Assembly (NCBI GenBank): GCA_022592435.1
Contig: JABYQS010000035.1
Coordinates: 62,001 to 126,000 of the forward strand
Length of the DNA stretch: 64,000 nt
Direction: 5' to 3'
DNA from: Cerioporus squamosus
Lineage: Eukaryota; Basidiomycota; Agaricomycetes; Polyporales; Polyporaceae
How positions within the stretch are numbered: position 1 is the stretch's first letter; each line of letters opens with the position of its first letter. The position numbers and the translations under genes were made by a program. Shown here piece by piece: positions 11,694-22,452 of the stretch. The notes beneath the pieces were generated by a model. It did not search any database. It worked only from the letters and a program-made list of their open reading frames with translations, and was not told where the DNA came from.

Positions 11694-11849
11694 CTTAGGA
11701 ATGATGTATGGGTTTTGTGACTTTCCCCTGTCGTATGATGCATTTCGTTGCTTTCGAGTACATCTACTATCTAAGATGCGCGTGTAGCCTCAGTTGCAAA
11801 ACTGACAAGTAGTGCTGAAGAAAATGAAGATTATCGCTGCAGCTTTCTA

Positions 11850-11932
11850 CTCTCTGTCGGGGAGTCGAACCCCGCTTTCGCGCGGTCATGACACATGACA
11901 GGCGCGTGTACTAACCGATATACTAACAGAGA
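11850..11932 (-). tRNA. tRNA-Asp (GUC) with short intron
   Basis: Read on the minus strand, a perfect 7-bp acceptor (TCTCTGT with ACAGAGA), a D-arm, an anticodon stem CGCGC/GCGCG, variable loop, and T-arm CGGGG-TTCGACT-CCCCG. The anticodon loop reads CTGTCA then an 11-nt insert (TGTGTCATGAC) and C, so the anticodon is GTC (Asp) with an intron at the canonical 37/38 position. The discriminator is G at 11850. A run of T on the transcribed strand lies near 11821-11824, suitable as a Pol III stop. Confidence 0.93.
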
Positions 11933-12360
11933 GTTGTTTGCTTTAAGTCTTACAGTCAATATATACCGCGTATTGGCCGTTTGCTCAGAAATAGATTCAC
12001 GTAAGAAACCACTACTAATATGTGCAAGTTGGTACTACTAGTACTTTTGGTATCGTGCGAGGGGTTTGTGAATGGAAATGCATAGGCTTTGATACAGTGT
12101 TGGCGAGCTGGACTGTATGTTGTCCAGAGCGCCCTACTACTACGCGGTCTACTTACTCGGTACAATGCGTGGCTTGTGTTATAGCTCAAGCGTTTCCAAG
12201 TCGTTGACGGACCGATGGGCTTCCAGGGAGTGCGTCTCAGTATGCCCGGACGGATCGTTGCAATGTCGCCAGCCCTCTGAACCCAGGCATCCCCTGAAGC
12301 AGCGGTGTTACTCCCGAATGAGGGAGGGTAATCGGATATATCAGGCCATGTACAAGCGGA

Positions 12361-12396
12361 GTAGGTCTGCAATTCCCGAGGTTCACAGACCCGACT
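12361..12396 (+). repeat. 36-nt motif shared with 51080-51115
   Basis: Partner of the motif near 51.1 kb, same orientation, with four mismatches. It is embedded in the gene-poor region. Confidence 0.5.
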
Positions 12397-12597
12397 GAGC
12401 TGGAAGCAGCTCCGTCGGCTGCATCCGAGGTACAGTAGCAGCCGCCTGCAGGGATCGTCCAATAATAATGGCAGCAGTCGCAGAGGCCGGGCTTCAGGAT
12501 GTTCGTAGAAGCGTTGGCAGGCTCACAAGTGCTTCACAGAAGCCCTCGGACTCTGGCGAGGCACATAGCCGCGAATCTTGAGCTACGGCGGCGTATA

Positions 12598-12900
12598 GCT
12601 GACGAGATGGGGGTGCTGAAGACGAGATGGGAGGTCGCCGTGGAGCAAAGAAAGCATTCGAGCCAACGAGGTGGGAGGGGACCTTCGTGGTCTGCATGTG
12701 AAGAGGCTGTAAGTGTGTCGACGGCACGAACTTGTCCCGTGTATCAGGACAAGGGGTCTAGAATGAATCGATAGGGTCTTGGCACGTTACATTCGCGGAA
12801 AGGAAGGGGCAGCTCTCACAATGCTGAGCGAGGGGAGTTGCGGACGCTGGACGAGATCGGGACGGTCGAGTGCAGATGCAAGGTCGCCGTGGAGCTGAAT
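12598..12900. repeat. Pair of diverged direct repeats, 249 bp apart
   Basis: AGGTCGCCGTGGAGC occurs exactly at 12632-12646 and 12881-12895, preceded in both by a GACGAGAT-GGG segment. The 249-bp offset is a multiple of three, and frame 1 reads DEMG...RWEVAVE in the first copy and DEIG...RCKVAVE in the second. This suggests an old in-frame duplication in a decayed or unrecognised gene. Confidence 0.45.
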
Positions 12901-15900
12901 AGTTGGAGACCAATGAGGATGGACCTGCACGGCGCGCAAGCGGAGAGGCGCATGCAGAGAGGCGCATGGATGGACGCCACCTTGTACCGTGGTGCCGGAC
13001 GATGGTACAAGGGAACCCTCGGTGCTCTGCGTTTGGTCGGCTGCACAATGCGTTGAGGCGAAAGTACCTCGGCAGAAGCAGAAGTAGAACTTGCAGAAGC
13101 GGTTGTATCAGGGGGCCGAGGCGGAGAAGGGCTCACCTGCAGGAGTGCAGCAACGAGGATCCCATGGCCTCCCTGTCTCTGAACTCTCCGGTACTCGGGC
13201 GGCCCTCCTGGTGACGTCGGAAAGACCTTGTGCCCCTGTTCCCTCGAAGACTTCCCGCACGTTGGTGGGCAATGACCCCGTGTGTCCGCTCGTCGAAAAT
13301 GTCGATCGATGAAACGGAGCTGCCAGGAGTGCAGGAAAGGCGAGAGGATGATCGGTCCATGGCAGCAGTCTCTAGCAAGGCCAGATGAGTGTAACGAGGA
13401 AAGTAGCGGTCCATCAGAATCGTATGGCCGTCGTATCCAAGCTGGGGAGGATGTCGTACGCGGGAGGCAGTCAGCGGGCGGGGCATGGAGGCCATGGAGC
13501 GCGCCGCCTGACGGTATGTTGCAGGTCGGAATACAGAATTGCCACAAATGGGTCACCGTGCGCCCTGGCCGCCTTCCCGACCGTCAACTTGCGCCCGGAC
13601 CCACATTCGCTTGTCCCTGTACCTCCCAAAGCCAGAAAGAAGGTTTCCCGCCGGGGCATATATCAAGCAGCGCCGTACCCCGTGGGACTTAGTAGCAGGG
13701 CTGAGTGGACCGACGACATATGCCCGTCCAGTCTTGTGCAGCTCCGCGATTCGACGTCTTCGTTCGCGTTCGCAGTGTTCAGACAACTGTGCGTGGGTGA
13801 GCTTGTTACGTGCATTGTTTCCGGGGTGCGCGCTCATCCACTTTCTGGCGGACCCACAGGAATGGAGCCTTGAGCCGTGTCAGAGAAGCGACGCGGGCCT
13901 TGCTGATTCGTGACAACTCCTCTGGCTCCAGGGAATTGGCGGCTTGACTCCGATCTGAAGCTGCTTGTATGAGCTCCACGCGTACTGCTGTGTGATCTTC
14001 CGAACGAGCCCGGACTCTGGAACTTGCCACCGTGAGTAGTATTGTTCATCAACCTCTGGACAATCACTCACGGGCAGCGGTCACTTCAGTAGGTCAGTGA
14101 CTACTCAGAGAGTGCTGTCAATGGATCCATGATCCATCCGACCCGCTGTCGATCTGTGTCTAAGGTTGAGTAAGTCAAATGCTTCTCAGGTAAAACGTTG
14201 ATGAATTGGTTACAGCCCCACTCTCGCTGGACCAAGATTGTGGCGTTCCAAGTACGTCGCGACACTGCTGAAGGATCTATACTCCGGGATAGACTCTTGG
14301 TTCAGAGTCGCGCTGGAGTTTGAGCGGCAGACGAAGTCAGTGATTAGACCCTATCCTCGGTTACTGATCGTCATCGTCGAACAGGTGCTTCTGTCGATGC
14401 AGAGCGGCGCGATGGTCCCTCAGAGTGCTTTGGATGCAATTTGGGAATTTTGGGGACGATGTCGCCATCCCAGGACGCCGGGCTGACGCGCTCTTGAAGT
14501 GGTCTTGTGGGGCCAAGCCTTCGGTGAGTGCAGTGTTCGGCCATGCATATGGGAGATCGCCCTAACGCTTGCACGCCATTCGCAGCCAGTTAGTCGAGCC
14601 ATATCAGCTGGCACGCATAAGCATTAGGGGCTCACCTTAGGCACAATCGTTGGACGCTCCAGGTAGGGGGGGCTTGTGATCAAGAGGACGGACGTACGGA
14701 CCACCATATACGACCGCTTAAGTACTAGGAGGGTCCGTGGAGGAAGACGTTCCATGACAAGCACATTCCTGGCGACCGCCCTCGGTAGAACACTCGACTA
14801 CGGACTCACTGGGCTCACCAAGAGCCGCTGTGCTGCCCGAGGATATGGCGGCGACTAGCCCGGCTCCTCTTGGGCCCGAACACTCCCCGTCACAGCACCA
14901 TGCTGCCACGTACTCACCTCCGAGTGCAGGCCGTAGGAGTGCGTCTTCGGCGTGCAACAGCGGCGGCCTATGTCTGGGGATGAGCGCGGGGCCGCCCACT
15001 GCGTGCGGTGTCGTATCGGTCCGTGTCTACACCCTCACCACGGCCTGCCAGACAGGGACATCCTTTGTAGGGGATCAGGGCATTCCAGCTGATCCAAAAA
15101 GGACTCACCGCCGATGATGGAAGTCGGTGCACGAGCGAGACATGCACCGGCGCCAGTCGCACTGGTCTCTCGAACTCCGGCTGGGCGGGAGCCCTATAAT
15201 GTCAAGTCCGACGACAAGCAGCGGGCTCGGCGATCGGATCGCCCATGCTCGCACCTCCCACTACCTCTCAGCGCATCCTCATTCCTCATCCTCTCATTGG
15301 TGCTCTGCGCAGTCTGCTCCGGTGTCCGTCGGAACCTTCGTTGATGCTTCGCGGATGGGTCAACTTGAGCGCGGCACCGGTGCGAACTTACTGGCGGAGT
15401 CTCTATGCTTCAAGACCGAGTCCTCGGAAGCTCTGTTCTTCCAGCTACGGACACACACATGAAGCGCACCATCTCGCACGCGACAGGACGTCGATCTCTG
15501 GTCATCCGGCTCTGCTGCAAGTCGCCGATGCGGCTGCAGTGGATAGGCTTCGACAGCGGTCGCTCAAGTGACTTTGCGATGATGCTAGTCTTCCAATACG
15601 CGTACCGTCCCTCAGATGAGCTTGAATTGCTACAGGATATGGTCCCATGGACGCGTTCTGGCTACACACAGTTTTTCCTGGGCCGATGACGATGCTGTTC
15701 GCCGTTGCGAGAAGGTTGACCACAGCCATCTATATATGGGTCCCTCACTGTCTGAGCTACCGATGTCGTCCTTCCAAACCATTTCTCTAGCTCTGCACCG
15801 CGGTTGGATGTTGCCAGGAGGTGTTCCTGTCGAGTGAATGTATCTCTCCCGATCAACTTGAACATGTCGGCCTCCCAGTAGTGACGTAGATGCTGTCGTT

Positions 15901-16295
15901 CACTTGAATGACAATCAATGTTCAAACAATCCTTGGATGAGCTCCATCTAAAACATCTGAAACGCTCCCTATGGTTGCATGTATGAGTACCTATAGACTG
16001 GACATAATTCAATCAAGCCCGCAGTCCGGGTACTATATCCGCAAGTTCGTCCATAACAGGCGCCTATCTGCGCCGCTCATCTGGTTCTTCCCTACCGTCA
16101 ACTAACCATCTGACGTACCCCCTACCGGAGTGGTAGTGCAACGGTATGTGCCCGTCTGCGGTGAAGAAGTGGTCATCATGGTCAAACAAGCTCAAACGCA
16201 CACCCAGGTTTTGTTTTCCTTGGATACTGTGATCACCGCGCGAGACCGGCGATTGTCACTGGGCGTTGCGGAATACCCGAATCCCGCCCGCAGTC

Positions 16296-17122
16296 ATGGC
16301 TTTGTCCACTCACACCACTTCATCCGGTAGGCTTCTCTTCTTCTTAACCTGACCGATGACTCACGACACTCCTCAGGTTTCGTGCTGCCCTCCATACATG
16401 CGGCCAGGCCATTCTTCACGTGGGTCCCATGTCTCTCTCTTCATTATCTCGGGTCCTGATCTCGACTTCACAGACAACAACCGAATCCAGCCACGCAGAA
16501 GACCGTTACCGAGAACTGGACACGCCTCATTCTGTCCTATGCTCGTCACAAGAAGCTGTTCACCATGCGCGTCGAGGACGCGACCGACGACAAGAGCGAG
16601 TGGGACGAGGTCCTACGGAACCCCAGGATCCAACGTCCGTCCAATCTCCGCCGCCGCTTTCCATGCTAAAAACTTACTGTGTTCTATCTGACATCCAGGC
16701 CGCCTCCGCCCGTCCCACCTGTCCGCGATCCTGTCATCCATGGTCGCGACGAACCAGGCGATGTACGAGCCCCCAAACCAGACGTCCGCGGTGCTCCTCT
16801 TCTGGCGATCCCCGGAAGAGTGGGCCCAGGTCTTGTATGACTGGGTCCGTCTGTCGCTTTCGCTTTCCTGCTCACTTCTGTCTGCACCGAATACGACGCT
16901 GATGCTGTACGGCTCCTGCAGGCGAACTCGACCGGGCATCTGAACACGATCATGACGTTTTACGAGATCGTCGAGCCGCCCGTCCCCTCGCCGCTCGAAG
17001 GCCTGCCGCTGCCGATCCTCAGGAAGGCGATCGCGGTCCTTACGAAGTCCGCCCGCGCACAGATTATTGCTGTTTCCGATGGGGAGGGAGTGCGGTTCCT
17101 CTCAGGGGCACCAGGAAGATGA
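16296..17122 (+). CDS. VPS25: ESCRT-II subunit VPS25
   Basis: A component of ESCRT-II on endosomal membranes, needed for sorting ubiquitinated cargo into multivesicular bodies and for recruiting ESCRT-III. The start at 16296 gives MALSTHTTSSG, spliced to FVLPSIHAARPFFT, then QQPNPATQKTVTENWTRLIL, the PPXF-like and first winged-helix region. The centre includes YARHKKLFTMRVEDATDDKS, then after an intron HLSAILSSMVATNQAMYEPP and VLLFWRSPEEWAQVLYDW, a hallmark of the family. The last exon has NSTGHLNTIMTFYEIVEPP and ARAQIIAVSDGEGVRFL, ending at TGA 17120-17122. There are five exons with consistent GT-AG phases, and length is about 195 residues, normal for VPS25. Confidence 0.93.
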
Positions 17123-17863
17123 TGCTCCACTGGATGGTAGAGGAGTGACGTTAGTGCATCCGGCACAGGCGAGTGGTTATTTCGGGGACAGATGCGTCCG
17201 CCTCTTCTTTGTGTTGTGTACGATATGTTCTCGGGAAGTTCGGCGAATCTATGAATGCGGCGGGGACTAGACGTACGTGACGTCCCACGCTCATGTCATG
17301 ACGCCACGATGGTCTTCAGTGGCCCTGGTCACGAATCGCCTGGCCTGACCTAGATCAGGCATTCGGCGGCGTCACCATGCAGATGTTGGATTTCGGCACG
17401 AAGTCCAGGTTACGAGACTCCGTCTCGGCAGAAGTACTTCCTCTTCTTCCGTGTATAAATCGGGTATGTATGTACGAGTACAGGCTGCAAAGCGGGAATA
17501 TGACACGGAACACGAAACCATCGAGACAGCAGATGAGATGAGATGCAATACAACAATACACAGAGTGCGGCACGGGGCTATTCGAGCAGAGGCACAGAGA
17601 GGCAGAGCGGGGGGGGTTGGTATGTGCTACTAATAGGCCAATATACGGGTACATCGGAGATCGGGATGAGAACGGGACAAGAGAGCAACATCAGTGCTCA
17701 GACGAGGAGGGTCTAGGTTACAGATAGATACATGCAGCAGGAACGAAGGCGCGCGGATGTGCAGTTCGTCCATGCGGAGGCGAATAGGCAGCGCCTGGCC
17801 CGGGCCCGGGCGGGGACCTCGGGCGCGGTGGAAGTGGCGGGAAAGAGGTGCAAAGGGGATCAA
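17123..17863. other. Convergent intergenic region
   Basis: It lies between the ends of VPS25 (+) and the RING gene (-). No coding signal is seen; it probably holds both 3'UTRs. Confidence 0.5.
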
Positions 17864-18970
17864 TCAAATGGTGAGCGTGCCCTCGAGGTAGCTCGCTATC
17901 GTTTGGCCGGGGGAGAGCGGGAGGGGTGCGAAGATCGCAGGAGAGCTCGAGTGCGACCGCTTGATGGGTCTCTCCGGCTCTGGCTCCAGCTCGCCGTCTT
18001 CGAGTTCCTCTGAGCTCCGCTTCCGCTTCTTCTCCACGCAGTCCGGACAATCTGAGCAGTAGCTCTCGTCGCTCATCGCGGGCGAGGATAACCGGGAGAG
18101 AGACGGGGAGAGAGGGCGGTGCTCGGACTCGGTCGACGTCGATCGGGAGAGGCTGGGCGGGATGTTGGCTTCGAGCGGCTCGAGGCCGAGGTCGAGCTCG
18201 TCAATGTGCGGGAGGTGAGGGAGCGGGGAGGAATGAGCGCGCAACTGAGCGTCGCGTGGAGATGGTGGGCACGACGGCGAGTCAGGGGGAGTTTCTGGTG
18301 TCATCCTGGACGAAGAACGTCATGAGCAAACACTGATAGTGATGCTGGGCGTAGTGCACTCACATCTTTTCTTCCATCTGCTTTTTCAGCTCGTTGTACT
18401 TCGTCTCCAACTCTTCCCGCTCCTTCTTCATCTGTAGACCGTAGTCGCGAGCTAACCGGGCGAGCCCGACGAGCCCGAGCGTCGCGGCTGCATGCACGGC
18501 AGCGCGTTTGCGCCACACGAAGCAGCAGGTCCTCAGCGAGGCGTTCTCCGCGCGGAGGTGCTCGCTCTCTGAGTCGGTGGACGTCGAGGCTTTCGCGGGA
18601 GCGGGTATCGTGTATTCCAAGAAGAGTTTCCGTACGGATGGGGTGATATATGATCGGAGATGGTGGGGAACGAGATTAGGATCGACATTGGCTGCAAGAA
18701 GGATAGCGGAGCCGATGAGCTGCATGATGTCTGTTGAGAGGGGAGGGAACTGACAGATGGTATATGGCTTCTTGCAGGTCGGGCAGAAATGGTTGTTTGT
18801 GAACGGTGTTATGGAGCGGATGAGGCGGATGAGGCAGTCATAGCAGAAGACATGCCCTGTAACCCCGTTAGTGAGCACGATGAGAAGATGGGAAGGTGGC
18901 GGCAGGGCTTACCGCAGGGCAGGGCAGCAGGATCTTTGAGCGCGTCGAGGCAGACGATGCAGGTCGGCAT
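17864..18970 (-). CDS. RING-finger (C3HC4) protein with coiled coil
   Basis: Probably an E3 ubiquitin ligase. The start at 18970 gives MPTCIVCLDALKDPAALPCG and continues over an intron (donor GTAAG near 18912) into HVFCYDCLIRLIRSITPFTN and FCPTCKKPY. The Cys/His spacing (C4, C7, C19, H21, C24, C27, C-x2-C) is a complete C3HC4 RING at the N-terminus. A helical segment follows, including ARDYGLQMKKEREELETKYN, a likely coiled coil. A final exon (splice through AAGAT|GTGAGT) encodes a Ser/Pro-rich acidic tail (TPETPPDSPSCPPSPRD), an NLS-like KKRKRSSEEL, and ends LSPGQTIASYLEGTLTI. Three exons. The target is unknown. Confidence 0.85.
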
Positions 18971-19832
18971 GAGAGGTTGTAGGACGCCGGAGGGAGTATA
19001 TCACTAGGGCGGGGAGGCTATGGGATCGGTGTATTCGGCACGAGTCGGTACAGGCGGTGGCACGAAGAGAGTTCGCCTGTCCTAGCGCATCTTTTATACA
19101 CCATGGTGCAACGCGGCGGCGGCAGGCGTCTGAAGCTTCCGTAACCTGGCGGGAGTCGTATCAGGGCGGAATCCAGACTGAACGACGCGATGGCAGGGAA
19201 AGCAAGGAACTTACCAGACACTGCCCTTTCGGATGGTGTATGACGCGTGAAGGTTGGCAGGACCCGGCACCTACACCTCAGTGAGAGGTCTGGGCTGCAC
19301 TGGTGGTACCACTCCGCGGTGTCAAGGCAGCCTAGACGGCCGGCTCGGATGAGGAATGCATATTCCGTCTCTCATCCACCGTAGGCACTTTGTCCGAGAC
19401 CTGCGGTCAGTTCTACCACTCACGCTATCCGGTTTCTCGCCTCATCCGAGCTCTTCAGAGGCATAGTGCGGAACAAGATGGCAGAGAACAACCGCACAAC
19501 GACGAACTTGCAAGAGACATGGTGCGAAGACGCCGGTGGTAGTGGAGGTCTGAGGAGGTCTGGACCTCATCTGGCCGTACCTGGCACTCTGGCACAGCAT
19601 TCGGGTCAGACCGAACGCAGCACAACCCCACCACAGCGGCACAGCGGCAGGCTAGACCGGTCGACTGCATAGACCTCGGCCGTGTCTGCATAGCAGTACT
19701 AGTATGTAGATACACACCAAAGCAACGGTAGACATGTCTCTCATCCTTGGTTGATGTATGACGAGATGCATACAAGCGAAGCCAACGTACACGATATACA
19801 CTGTGGTTCGATGTCCGGGGACCCCCTGTGAC
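18971..19832. other. Intergenic region
   Basis: No gene is recognised. It contains the RING gene promoter and the 3' flank of the first Cys-motif paralog. Confidence 0.5.
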
Positions 19833-20892
19833 CTACTGCTGTTCAAACGCGAAGGCCGGCCCAGAGTTGGTGTTCTCTTCGTACTGCAGCCCCTCTAACG
19901 GACTGCGGACGTTCCGTCAGAGTGCTATCAGATAGACGAACAGTTCACCACTCACCACACGGTCAAGATTTCGCGCAGGTTGCGGAGCTTAGAGAAGACA
20001 GTTCCGATCGACCAGCCCTGTTTCTCTATGCAACGCTCGTGTAAATGGACGTAGTCTGCCGCATTGCTGACCGAGATTTCCTGGTCCAAGCTGGTGGTCC
20101 AGTGAGTTTGGCATGCCCTCGCGCGACAACGACGGCATTCGACGTACATCTTGTGCATCATGCTAAGGACGTCGTGCACTGTGATCGGTCGCCAAGTCTC
20201 CAACTTGTGTGCCACGCCGAACCCGAGAAGCCCGAAGATATCGATCAAAAAGATTGACGATGTGGGCACAAACGTTGCGAAGCTTCGTGCAAGGAGCGGA
20301 TGATCCTTGAGGTAGGTGCGGTTCTCTTCGACGTCCTCGGTTGTCTCGTCTTTGCGCAGGTACGCATCGTCACCCAGATGATGGCGACGAAATGGGCCGA
20401 CTTCGTAACCCGGACGAAAGCGTATCCCACCGAAAGCTCTGTGTGGAAAGGGAGCACCTTCATAGTCCTCCGTAATCCGGACAGGCTCGTAGAGCTCTTC
20501 GATGTCTTCTTCAACCTCCCGCATAGACTCTCCTGTGCGCAAGTCATCTATGGCTGCACAGTGCCAAAGGAGGTTATAGACGACGTACTGTTGTAACTGA
20601 GCAGAGCCTCCCCGCATTGCGGGTGCTTGCAGAACCCGTCTCTTATTATGCAATAGACCGCAACGGCTTGCCAGTCGAGTGTGACGGAATCTTCGCCCGG
20701 AAGCCGTCCTACTCCGCATCGCCAGCAGGCAAGCTCCCAGAATTGGTTCGCGTCAGGTTCCGAGTCGTACAGAGCAGCGCAAGAAGGGCTTGAGAGGTAT
20801 AAGCAAACATGTGTCCGCAAATCCGAGACAGGTATGTGTTTCTTGATGGCCAGCATCACTTCGGGAGGTAGCCGTTTTGACGTAGGACGCAT
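19833..20892 (-). CDS. CWxCG/GFCxxPxCGE family protein, paralog 1 (F-box-like N-terminus)
   Basis: One of three local paralogs of a family I cannot name. The start at 20892 gives MRPTSKRLPPEVMLAIKKHI, then SDLRTHVCLYLSS, an F-box-like helical opening. Next come FWELACWRCGVGRLPGED and DGFCKHPQCGEALLSYN; the four cysteines CWRC and CKHPQC could bind a metal. After an intron: LYEPVRITEDYEGAPFPHRA, FGGIRFRPGYEVGPFRR, HPLLARSFATFVPTSSIFLI and RPITVHDVLSMMHKM. The third exon has YVHLHERCIEKQGWS and ends at REILTV before a GT donor. A last exon starting at an AG near 19898 reads CPLEGLQYEENTNSGPAFAF, stop at 19833-19835. The same exon plan occurs in paralogs 2 and 3. It is divergent from paralog 2, 177 bp away. 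Confidence 0.75.
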
Positions 20893-21069
20893 TTCGAGGC
20901 TCGAGTTATGTCAGTGGTACCCCGGGAGCTGAGAGTGCTGCTCGTTGTGATGAGAGCCGGGAGCAAGCATGTATCCATCTTGGGCGCTCCGCTTTGCATT
21001 GTACCGTCTTCCTCCCATCCTCCATCCTCCCTCCGCCGTGAGCGCGTGTTCCTCAGGACAGACTCTACA
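20893..21069. promoter_or_regulatory. Candidate bidirectional promoter between paralogs 1 and 2
   Basis: Only 177 bp separate the two divergent start codons, so both promoters must lie here or inside the genes. The stretch is pyrimidine-rich toward paralog 2 (CCTCCCATCCTCCATCCTCC). No TATA box is obvious. Confidence 0.5.
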
Positions 21070-22169
21070 ATGTCTCTCAATCTGCCTCCTGAACTGCTGC
21101 TGGAGATCCGCGATCGCTTCGGAGAATGGGACTTGCGGACGCATGTGTGCTACTACCTAGCCCACCCCTCCATCGCCGCCATATACGACACCGCGGAGAA
21201 CCCGGACGCATTCTGGGCACTGATATGCTGGCACTGCGGAATAGGCAGTCTGCCAATGGAACGGCAAGTGCGATGGAAGGACGTCGCGATTCGCAGCATC
21301 ATCAGCGACGGCTTCTGCAAGCACCCCCAATGCGGCGAGGCGTTGCTCGAGTCTAACAGTGAGTGGTCTAGTTTCTGGCGGTGAATGCTATATTGACGGA
21401 TGTCCGTCCAATGTCGTGGATACGCGTAGGAAGACGCATGTTAGACGTGGCGCAGGACGTCCAACCCTGCCAGCCCCTCCTGATCCGCGACTACGAGCAT
21501 GAAGCAGCACCCGAGTCCCATGCCGTTTTCGGGCACATACGGTTCAGGCGTTACGGCGACCTTTTCCGCCCTCAAACCGTTCTCAAGGACGCCCACCTCA
21601 CTTACCCGTCTGGTAATGAGGCCCCGAAGACCAAAACTGTCACCGACATATGGGGCACGTACAATGTCGAGCCTCCAGACGACTACCCGGGCTTGTACCT
21701 CGCCGACCATCCCCTGGTGCAGCGATCCTTTGCGACATTCGCTCCAGTGACGTCGATGCTGCTGCTGAACCTATGCGGACACACGGTGCGGGAGCGACTC
21801 CTGATGGGCAGACGAACACTCACCGTAGTGGACGTGCTCAACGCGATGCATCCTGAGTGAGTGCGCTCGACATGCAAAGCTCTTGCTTCAACGCTCATCG
21901 ATAGCACAGGTTGGATCACGTTCTCAACATGGACGAGGTGCGTGAATACGTGGACCTCCACGTACAGTGCTTCCCGAAAGACTGGGACTATAGGGCAGCC
22001 TTCCGCACCCTTCGTACAGTCAGATCATGTTTGAACATATGGTGAGCGCTGTGTTGGGATCGTCAGACATGCTTCTTCTGTTGACGCGTTGATTTGCAGC
22101 CCGTTAGAGCGATTGGAGCACCAGGAGAACACGGAGTTCGGCCCCGCGTTCTCGTTCGTCCAAATATGA
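21070..22169 (+). CDS. CWxCG/GFCxxPxCGE family protein, paralog 2
   Basis: Function unknown. The start at 21070 gives MSLNLPPELLLEIRDRFGEW, then DLRTHVCYYLAHPSIAAIYD, ICWHCGIGSLPMER and DGFCKHPQCGEALLESN (donor near 21359). The second exon holds CQPLLIRDYEHEAAPESHAV, FGHIRFRRYGDLFR, HPLVQRSFATFAPVTSMLLL and RRTLTVVDVLNAMHPE. The third reads LDHVLNMDEVREYVDLHVQC and ends LNI. The fourth, after a GCAG acceptor near 22099, reads CPLERLEHQENTEFGPAFSF and stops at 22167-22169. The tail matches paralog 1 (GPAFxF), so these two are the closer pair. It is probably cytosolic or nuclear, with no signal peptide. Confidence 0.78.
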
Positions 22170-22452
22170 GTCTCATATTCAGTAGGGTTCAGTGTCATAG
22201 ACGACCGTACAGTTCAAATGCCGAACGTGGAGACAAGCTTCTTTGTCGTCCTTTCGGCATCACGTGTGCCACCACGCGGAGGTTCTACCGCAGCGCGAGG
22301 GTAGTCAAAGGATGGTAGCCAAAGAAGAGATCGGAATGCGTTCTTTCAGACTCAACGGTGCGTTGCATGTTGTTTGACTCTTTCTCGTCCTAGGGACTTC
22401 AAATGGTCGTCTCTCCTCGTATACCGCCCTACTACACCCCACCCGTCCCGCC

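Larger units (their letters stand above)
11933..16295. other. 4.4-kb gene-poor region
   Basis: No recognisable gene was found. Open frames of 60-250 codons occur on both strands (for example 12816-13556 minus, 14238-14486 plus, 15405-15689 plus), but none has a family signature, a consistent splice pattern or clear codon bias. There are diverged internal repeats near 12.6 and 12.9 kb, and a 36-nt motif near 12,361 shared with 51,080. It may hold decayed genes or mobile-element remnants. Confidence 0.4.

Noticed and set aside
12816..13556. Minus-strand open frame of 246 codons in the gene-poor region
   Set aside because: Pro/Ser/His-rich with no domain signature, no promoter or splice support, and overlapping alternatives in all frames.
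16126..16200. tRNA-like D-arm segment GGTAGTGCAACGGT
   Set aside because: No T-loop or acceptor pairing follows; it is simply upstream of VPS25.
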